DNA of 5,560 nucleotides from Rudanella sp. (GTDB lineage Bacteria; Bacteroidota; Bacteroidia; Cytophagales; Spirosomataceae): positions 1-5,560 of the forward strand of contig JAJAYX010000871.1 of assembly GCA_026785985.1 (NCBI GenBank), in the 5' to 3' direction. Below are positions 1 through 5,560 of the stretch, in pieces. How positions within the stretch are numbered: position 1 is the stretch's first letter; each line of letters opens with the position of its first letter. The notes beneath the pieces were generated by a model, which saw nothing but the letters and a program-made list of their open reading frames with translations, was not told where the DNA came from and did no database searches. The translations under genes and the position numbers were made by a program.

Positions 1-2280
1 AATGATCTGTTCGCCGTCCAGTTTTCGCTGAATAGACCGGGTGTCGCGGAGGGTGAACTGGAATTGGAACGTCATGTCGTTTTTCAACTTCTTGCGTTGA
101 CCATTTACCATGAAGGGCAGTTTGAAATTGTTCTTGGTATAGCCCACCGTTGTCGTGATGTCTTTGTTAGTCAGGTCGGCCACCTGCGAGTTCGAAAAGT
201 TCAACGCTACATCGCGGCTTTGGTTGTATTCGAGTCGGCCCGACCAGCGGCTTTTGGTCTGAAACTGGATGCCAATCAGGGGTGAGAACCGCTCCTGCAT
301 CTGCATCGTACTCATCACAAATACCGGGATATAATCGCCGTTGAGCGTGGCCCGGTTGGCCAGCGGGTATCCCTGCACGGCCAGATTTACGTAGGTAGCC
401 GTATAATCGAGCGACGAAATGAAGTTACCGACGCTGTAATTAGACGAATAGCTGTGGGCAATGGTAAACGAGCTGAACCGTTTTTTAAAGCCGGCTAAGT
501 TGCTCAGACCGGTGTAATCCACCCGCCAGTTAGGCAAGGGGAAGTTATAGAACGGCGAAAACTTTGTCTTGTTCACGTCCTGACCACTGTATGCTGCGAA
601 GAACGCCGGAATCAGCACATCCTGCGAGTTCTTGTTGTATTTGCCCGTTCGGTCGGGGTTAGCCGCTTCCAAACGATTCAGGATAATCTGGCGATTATCT
701 TCAAATTCCTTAAATAATATTGATGCGCTCAAATCCACTTTTGGGTTGAAACTGAGGTCTTTAAATGCTGTTCGGAACGACCAGAACGACATGCTGAACT
801 GCCCGTTTCGCACCGGACTCTGACTCTCGAAATCGCCCCCGATTGTTGCCGGGCGGTAGAATTCCTGATAGGCATCGGAGCGGGTCAGGCGCATCTGAAT
901 ATTCATGCGGAAGTCCTTGAACGGCTCCAGATTGGTGGTTGCCGTGAAGTTTTTGGCAATGCTTTGCTGGAAAGCGGTGTTCAATACGATACTTCGGGTT
1001 GTCCAGCCTTTTTCAGCTGCTTTTATCTGGATTTCACGATCCTGACTTCCCAGCACAAACGGCAGCCCAGGCGCCCCGGAGTTATCGAGACCAAAGAAAC
1101 GGGGTGTGCGGAGGAAGCCCGGCAAAATGGTAGACTCCTGGATGATATACGAGAAGTTGATACCCCGCACCGTGAGCAAGACCCGCGTAGCCGCTTTGAT
1201 CAGCCGGTTGTCATTGCGGGTGATTTCTTCAACATCACCAGGGCTGCGGGCAAAGTTTTTGCGCACCGGCGAGGGGGTGTTGGCCCAGCGCAGGGCTTTG
1301 ATTTTGTTGTAGAGCAACACAAAGTCGATGCGGCCCGTGATGCCCCGTTCGCGGTTGTTGCGCAACACGTTGCCAAAGGCAGTTCCCGTCGAGTCGGTTA
1401 GTCCGTAGGCGTTGGCCTGGAACTGATAGCCCATCGCGTAATTCACATCGGCGGCAATCCAGTCGGTGAGGGGAAACTTGTCCAGGGGCAATCGGTAGGT
1501 GAAGCGAATGTCCTGCTGGTAGTTTTTCATCCGGCCCAGTTTCTGCACACTCCGCCATACCGAATCGCGTTTCCAGCCTTCGCTCACGTCGCCCGCCGGT
1601 TCGTCGATAATGGCGTTGGCCTGGGCTTTATAGGTCAGTAACAGGTTTTTGCTGAGGTTCCAGGTCAGGTCATAATACCGGTTGAACAGGAAGTATTTCT
1701 CGAACAAAGGCGCAACGCCCACCGTAGTCAGCCCGTTTGTGCTGGGGTCGGAGTTGCGAAGCTGGGTTTTAATGAAACTCCGATCCACATCGGTTCTGAT
1801 AGAAACGATGGATGGCAACGGGTTAAAATTAAAGTCTTTAAGCCAAAATAAATATTTTCTGTCCAGACTTTTTACCGTCTTGAACGGCTCCCAGTTGAGC
1901 GGCTGCGGGCTATACGTATAGGTGATGCCACCCCGATACTGCCGCTGTGTGTACTCATCAGTCAGAATATTGGTGCGATCAATGTCATTGAAGGCATACG
2001 AAAAGCCGAAGTTTTCAATGTCGTAGAAATGGTTTTTACCCGCCGTCCCTACTTTCACTTTGCGCACGTTAGACAGGTTCAGGCCTCTGCGCCGGGTTCG
2101 GTCTTCCACCATGCGCCGGTAGGCCGCCCGCGCCGACCCCTCGGGGAAAGCCATCAACGCTTCCTCAAGCGGGTTGTCGGGGTCGAGTGGGTCGAAATGG
2201 GGAGCTACCCGGCGCGAGTCGATGTTGAGGTACATCGGAATACGGAGGCCCCAGCTTTCGGGGAAAAGTTTGTCGACCGA
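1..2280 (-). other. sprA: C-terminal beta-barrel portion of SprA
   Basis: Visible residues 1094-1853 start at SVDKLFPESWGLRIPMYLNI (2221-2280). Landmarks are FYDIENFGFSYAFNDI (1981-2028), FNRYYDLTWNLSKNLLLTY followed by IDEPAGD (1597-1686 and just below), the PLPNWRVDYTGLSNL strand (PLPNWR at 523-540), and SPLIGIQFQTKSRWSGRLEY (near 226-285). The segment is dominated by 8-12 residue stretches of alternating hydrophobic and polar residues bounded by Tyr, Phe and Trp, separated by polar loops. This is typical of outer-membrane barrel strands. I did not count strands reliably. The known structure has 36 strands over the whole protein, so only part of the barrel lies here, and the last strands are beyond base 1. 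Confidence 0.75.
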
Positions 2281-5200
2281 AATAGACGATGACACACCAT
2301 ATTCGGTGGTCAGGTCTCGGCTGCGTTCGCCGACTTTGGTTTGCACCCCGCCAAAGCCAAAGGTGGTCAGCTTGCCCGATGCCGTTACGTTGGCAATATC
2401 AGCCATTTTCAGGTTCAACGCGCCCACTGCCGCCCGGCCTGCCGTTTGGTCGTAGCCGTTGGTACGCAACTCATTCACCCAAACCACAAACGATTTGGGT
2501 TGCTGATCAACCGTTTTCGGGTTGCGAACGCCAATCATCACCGACTGCACCGCGCTCAAATCGGGGTTACCCACCACGGTAATCTTGTATCGCTTGTCGC
2601 TCGAAACACCTTCATAGGGCAGCGATGACTTGCGGGTAAGTTGCTGATTACGAGCGTTTTTTAGGTCGATCAGATCCTGGAGGGCAATGTCGATATCATT
2701 GTCGAGTGGCCAAATCCGGCGTTGAAAACTCTCGTCGTTGGGGTCGCCGTTGATGTTGGACGGTGTTGCCTGCAGGCCCGGCGTTTCAATTTCGTAATAG
2801 TTGTCGGTGAAGTCCGTACCCACCCGCATGAAGGCCGTAACGGCTCCACTTTCCTCGCCATCGTTGTGCATGTGCACGAACATCTTCAGCCGCTTGCGAA
2901 ACAACAAATCGAGGTTCGTGATGCGGAACGCGCCCCGCGAATCACCATCGCGCAGGTTGGTCACGCTCAGCGCCATCGACTGCTCGTTCAGTTCGACGTT
3001 GGCAATCTGGGTGAAATCGCGGTCGCGGATGAAGCCGGGCGGCACCGTGTAGGTGTATTTGGTTTGCGGTTGCACACCACCCACCGTTGCAGTTGTGCTC
3101 GACTGACTGTTTTCTTCGATGTTTACCGTCGTCACTTTAAACTGAGCATCATACGGCTCCGGAACTTCCTGCAAACCACGTTGGTTCAGGTCGCCGAGGT
3201 AACGCCGGTATTGGTTGGCTTCCAGTTGCAATTGCCCGAATCGAAGCACCACCGGCTCCTGAAAATCAGTCAGATACATCCGAATAAACCGGATTGACTT
3301 GAAACCGTTGATGTTGCCCACCTTCCGGCTATATTCCCGTACCGGCACCCGAAACTGATACCAGACGGTGCCGTTCGTTTCCACTTTATCAACAATATAA
3401 CCCTTGCCGACCTGCAATTGCCCAGGTTTCAAGTCAATGCCATATTCGTAGTAGGCTTCGTTATCGTTGATGGTATTGTCGATGTTCAGGTCTTCCAGAT
3501 CGGGCAGGTTGGTGGACGATGGTGTCAGATACTGGTTGCGGTTATTGAGGTCTTTGGAGTTGCCGTCCATACCCATAAACTGCTTGTAGCGGGCCACAAT
3601 ATACTTCACCGAGTCGGCCTCGTTGCCCAAATAAAACTTAAAGTCGTCGTTAGAAGGGTCGCGCAGAATCTGCTCATATACCGCCGGACCAACCCGTTGC
3701 CGAATCTGGTCGAGGAATGGTTTGAATTTGGTCTGCTCCTGCGCATTGCTCAACCCATCCAGACCAACGTCCTGCTTCTCCAGTGCGCCTTCCGTATTCT
3801 GAAACGCATTGGTCACAAACTGTTGGCGAGTCACATAGCCCCAGGCCGTGGTGTCATTGTCTGGTCCCCGATCATCACGATTTATTTTCAGTCCGTTCTC
3901 GAAATTATACCGCCCGTCTTTGACCACGTCCTCCGAAATGTCGCCGAGGTTGAACAGCAGTCGCCCACCCGTGGTGTTGTTGCGGTTGCGCGACGGGTCA
4001 GGAGTGCCCCGTACCACGCCATTTTCGCCCGGCAAAAAGGGGTCCATCATCCAGAACGTCATCGTCTCGACATTGGCATTATCGAAGTCGATATCCGAAC
4101 CAACGGCCCGCGTTACGGCTCCGAAATTCTGGCGCGGATTTTTCAGGGTACCGTCGGTATTCAAATCGGGGTTGTAGTTGTACATTCCCCGTTCGGCGGG
4201 GAAATAAGCCACATCGAGCACGTTAGTGGGCAATACAACTATAGGCGTTGACCGACCGGGGAACAGGTCGGTGGGCAGAAAATAGGTTTCGTAAAAATTC
4301 CTTTGCTCGTTTACGGGTATGTTTATCGAGATATTATTATTCAGGTTGGGGTTATAAATCGTCTGGTCAACCGAATACACCGAAATTTTGGCCCGGTTGT
4401 AGGCATATTCCAGCGGGTTCTGGAGCGTACCCTGCGGGAATTGCAGCGGGGTTGCTCCCAAACGCCAGCGCGTAGGTTGCCGGGTGAGGTCATAAATGGT
4501 TCGGGCGGCTTCAAAATCGTCGATAAACGAGTTGTCGTTTACGCGGGGCGCCACACCGGGGAAGAGTTGAGCCACCTCGCCCTGAAACGCGATGGTCGAC
4601 ATTTCTTTGGTTTGCAGCAACGGCATACGGTCTAAAAACCGCGTCAGGCCGTTCCAGTCGCGCCGGAGGTTGAAGTTGAAACCCAGAATGGTGTTGTTCA
4701 CCGGCTCGTTGCCAATGGCCACACGAGTAAGGAAACCAGCCGGCGTTTCGCGCATGTTCATGGCCGTCATGCCAATGCTCATGTCGGGGCTGAGGGCATA
4801 ATCAAGGCGCGTTCCGATCAACCTCCGAATCTGATTCTGGAACATATCGGGCAGTTCGTAGGAGATTCGAATCTCACGCCCCGATGCCACCACACCCTCG
4901 TTCACAATGCGGAGCTGACCCGTTGAGGACTCAAAAATATAGTCGCCACCGGGAGTCAGCGGCACCCCGCCCGCCGTCACCTGCACCGATTCTTCTTTCA
5001 CGCCATAAGGCAGTTGAACGGCGGGGCCGCTTGCCGACTGCACATTGCCCCGCAGGAAAAACTTGTTGCGGTCGGGCAATTGCTGGGCATCGGCCAGGGT
5101 TTTGCGGTACAGTTCATCAAACACATACTTGGCCCGCAAATCTTCTTCCGACGCATCGAACTGCCGTGATAAATAGGAGCCGAACGGTTCCAGAATCGGA

Positions 5201-5560
5201 AAAATAATCCGTCCGTAACGGCTATCCACCGTCACGTTTTCCACAAAATCGAAGTTGCCATCGGGTTGCCGGTCCAACTGCTGATTCAGTTGATCCATGC
5301 CGAAAACCTGCACCAGTGGCTTGTCGCGCAGATTGGCTCCTTCCTGCAAGTTCGGGTTGTCGATGCCGGTTTGGTCATCTTTATAAACGATCCGTAACTG
5401 GAATCCCTGCCGATTAATTTGCTGGTTGCTAAGGGTATAGATGTTTTTCATCATCAAATCCCACATCGGCAACTGGAGGTTGTTGCGGATCGTGGCCGAC
5501 TTAATCATCTTCAGCACCAGCACCTGATCGTCTTTCAGGTTTTGGTAATCTTCGGTGAGC
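1..5560 (-). CDS. sprA: SprA, T9SS outer-membrane translocon / gliding motility protein (partial, both ends cut)
   Basis: One uninterrupted frame runs through the whole window. Every triplet starting at 1, 4, 7 and so on was checked on the minus strand and none is a stop, giving 1853 codons; base 5560 belongs to a cut codon. The protein begins LTEDYQNLKDDQ and ends RKLDGEQII. It carries many SprA-family blocks in the expected order: GRIIFPILEPFG, FIDDFEAAR, NLGDISEDV, DVGLDGL, KSIRFIRMYL, GVRNP, VWVNELR, DKLFPESWG, DIENFGFSY, IDEPAGD and PLPNWR. Known for the family: SprA is about 2400 residues in Flavobacterium johnsoniae and forms a single-chain 36-strand outer-membrane barrel. It passes folded T9SS cargo to the surface, with PorV and a plug protein as alternate partners of its lateral gate, driven by the GldLM motor. 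Inferred: the start and signal peptide lie beyond 5560, and the stop lies a few hundred bases beyond the low-coordinate edge. No frameshift or internal stop is seen, so the gene looks intact here. Neighbours and regulation cannot be seen. Confidence 0.96.
2341..2580 (-). other. sprA: SprA signature block GNPDL / GVRNP / VWVNELR / LKMADIANV
   Basis: Visible residues about 994-1073 contain VVGNPDLSAVQSVMIGVRNP, then SFVVWVNELRTNGYD (VWVNELR at 2464-2484), then GRAAVGALNLKMADIANVTA. 'GNPDL-x-x-V-x-x-x-MIGVRNP' and 'VWVNELR ... AA-x-x-x-x-KMAD-A-V' form one of the clearest family fingerprints. This marks the end of the second soluble conserved block, just before the long C-terminal barrel portion. 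It makes assignment to SprA, and not to a TonB-dependent receptor or another large porin, secure. Confidence 0.82.
3199..3300 (-). other. sprA: SprA conserved beta block KSIRFIRMYL ... VVLRFGQLQLE
   Basis: From visible residue 754 the protein reads KSIRFIRMYLTDFQEP, VVLRFGQLQLE and then NQYRRY. This is preceded by the strand pair VWYQFRVPVREYSRKVGNI. The 'IRFIR-x-x-LTxF-x-x-PVVLRF-x-x-L-L-x-x-x-x-x-R-Y' pattern recurs in SprA homologues and resembles a jelly-roll-like beta domain, in which such strands pack as a sandwich. It probably belongs to the soluble or cap portion and not to the membrane barrel; that assignment is inference. Confidence 0.65.
3424..3501 (-). other. sprA: Second Asp/Asn-rich loop, DLEDLNIDNTINDNE then YYEYGIDL
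   Basis: Beginning at visible residue 687, the protein reads DLEDLNIDNTINDNEAYYEY and continues into GIDLKP. The 'D-x-N-x-D-x-T-x-N-x-x-E-x-YY-x-Y' pattern is a conserved SprA block. Its alternating Asp/Asn ligand-like residues resemble a calcium-binding loop. It lies 90 residues after the DVGLDGL loop, with MGMDGNSKDLNNRNQ between them, so this whole stretch is acidic and amide-rich. A structural metal site is plausible but inferred. Confidence 0.6.
3736..3771 (-). other. sprA: Calcium-loop-like motif DVGLDGLSNAQE
   Basis: Visible residues 597-608 read DVGLDGLSNAQE. The spacing D-x-G-x-D-G-L-x-x-x-x-E matches the acidic loop seen in thrombospondin type 3 and EF-hand-like calcium sites. I recall a similar D-x-G-x-DGL-x-x-x-E stretch at this place in other SprA proteins. 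Metal binding is inference and has not been shown here. The following segment (QTKFKPFLDQIRQRVG, then VYEQILRDPSNDD) looks helical and is a soluble insertion between strands. Confidence 0.55.
3889..3951 (-). other. sprA: SprA signature NLGDISEDVVKDG ... FENGL
   Basis: Visible residues 537-557 carry NLGDISEDVVKDG and then FENGL. They are preceded upstream by MTFWMMDPFLPGENG (near 4020-4070) and GGRLLFNLG. The run 'FW-MDPF ... L-FNLG-ISEDV-KDG-x-x-FENGL' is a strong SprA family marker. This block and the FIDDFE block flank a region with many Asn and aromatic residues. A role as part of the extracellular cap or lateral-gate surround is inference from the general architecture of the protein. Confidence 0.82.
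4441..4530 (-). other. sprA: SprA signature FIDDFEAAR ... TRWRLGATP
   Basis: Starting at visible residue 344, the protein reads SFIDDFEAARTIYDL, followed by TRQPTRWRLGATPLQ. The 'S-[YF]-IDDFE' core followed about 15 residues later by 'W-x-L-x-[AS]-TP' is one of the most recognisable SprA blocks. The two adjacent Asp residues and the Glu (4510-4521) are conserved in the homologues I recall. In many flavobacterial proteins the residues after the core are GSQ- or GST-like, while here they are AAR. That probably reflects lineage and not damage. Confidence 0.8.
4855..4989 (-). other. sprA: Small beta module (V-G-x-PL-x-x-G-x-DY type) in SprA
   Basis: The segment runs from SVQVTAGGVPLTPGGDY through STGQLRIVNEG to EIRISYE, at about visible residues 191-235. 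The pattern 'V-V-x-G-G-x-PL-x-x-G-x-DY ... G-x-L-x-I-x-N-x-G-x-x-x-x-G-x-x-I-x-I-x-YE' is a short beta-sandwich-like unit. It recurs in SprA proteins and in other large Bacteroidota surface proteins. Here it sits just before the first likely barrel-associated segment (MFQNQIRRLIGTRLDYALS). Its specific role is not known to me; a structural or cap role is inference. Confidence 0.6.
5179..5559 (-). other. sprA: SprA N-proximal conserved region ending in GRIIFPILEPFG
   Basis: This covers visible residues 1-127 of the sprA fragment. It includes QLPMWDLMMKNIYTL (from residue 29), a stretch with RIVYKDDQTG, and GRIIFPILEPFG at residues 116-127 (5179-5214). The pattern of a short helix or strand followed by 'GR-I-FP-LEPFG' is one I recognise from SprA N-terminal halves, in the region usually described as the SprA N-terminal (motility related/secretion) domain. 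The exact domain boundary cannot be set by eye. The true N-terminus lies outside the window. Confidence 0.75.

Noticed and set aside
964..1401. 145-codon plus-strand open frame
   Set aside because: Antisense shadow of the SprA barrel segment, with no family resemblance.
1235..1558. 107-codon minus-strand open frame beginning MAECAETGPDEK
   Set aside because: It is on the same strand as sprA but in a different frame, inside the barrel-coding region. It is rich in Arg, Pro and Gln with no recognisable domain, as expected of an out-of-frame shadow.
1795..1860. Locally AT-rich stretch that could suggest a promoter or gene boundary
   Set aside because: The sprA frame continues through it without a break, encoding Lys, Phe, Leu and Asn residues of a barrel strand. 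I see no convincing Bacteroidota promoter pair or open intergenic space.
2722..3297. 191-codon plus-strand open frame beginning MKTLVVGVAVDVG
   Set aside because: It looks like a hydrophobic N-terminus, but it is the in-register antisense of the sprA region encoding conserved SprA residues. It ends at the complement of a TCA Ser codon.
3418..4251. 277-codon plus-strand open frame beginning MPRFQVNAIF
   Set aside because: It is exactly antisense in codon register to the conserved sprA core. Its residues mirror the sense codons (Val/Ile-rich runs opposite Asn/Asp codons), and I recognise no protein family in it.
1..5560. Possibility of a TonB-dependent receptor, a multi-gene operon, or an undescribed system
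   Set aside because: There is no TonB box, carboxypeptidase-like domain or plug of the SusC type, and no second gene. The ordered SprA signatures account for the whole window. I also saw no tandem repeats, inverted-repeat pairs, tRNA-like folds or CRISPR-like spacing.

Overview
The window lies entirely inside one very large minus-strand gene. Read from base 5559 down to base 1, the reverse complement is a single reading frame of 1853 codons with no stop, no start region and no intergenic gap. The protein is recognisable as SprA (called Sov in Porphyromonas). This is the giant outer-membrane beta-barrel translocon of the type IX secretion system (T9SS), which is also needed for gliding motility in Bacteroidota. 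Both ends run off the window, so the start with its signal peptide and the stop codon are not visible.

Organism: SprA is confined to the Bacteroidota (Fibrobacterota-Chlorobiota-Bacteroidota group), so the phylum is well supported. The roughly balanced base composition, with G/C-leaning third positions, is unlike the AT-rich Flavobacteria. It would fit a Cytophagales lineage of the Spirosoma/Fibrella type. That lower-rank placement is inference only.

Layout, in the direction of the gene (from high to low coordinates). About 5560-4800 holds the N-proximal soluble/cap part, with a GRIIFPILEPFG motif and a small beta module. About 4680-3880 holds the SprA core signatures (FIDDFEAAR, the NLGDISEDV...FENGL block). 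About 3780-3420 holds two Asp/Asn-rich loops that resemble calcium-binding sites. About 3340-2340 holds a second conserved block (KSIRFIRMYL, GNPDL, GVRNP, VWVNELR). About 2280-1 is a long run of aromatic-rich, alternating beta strands typical of outer-membrane barrels, with the landmarks DKLFPESWG, FYDIENFGFSY, IDEPAGD, PLPNWR and SPLIG. Family alignments recalled from memory suggest that several hundred residues are missing at the N-terminus and roughly a hundred at the C-terminus.

No other gene, RNA, mobile element, CRISPR array or terminator could be supported. The many plus-strand open frames are shadows of the sprA codons. I found no undescribed system. The points most worth a second look are the complete absence of cysteine codons across 1853 codons and the two calcium-site-like loops.
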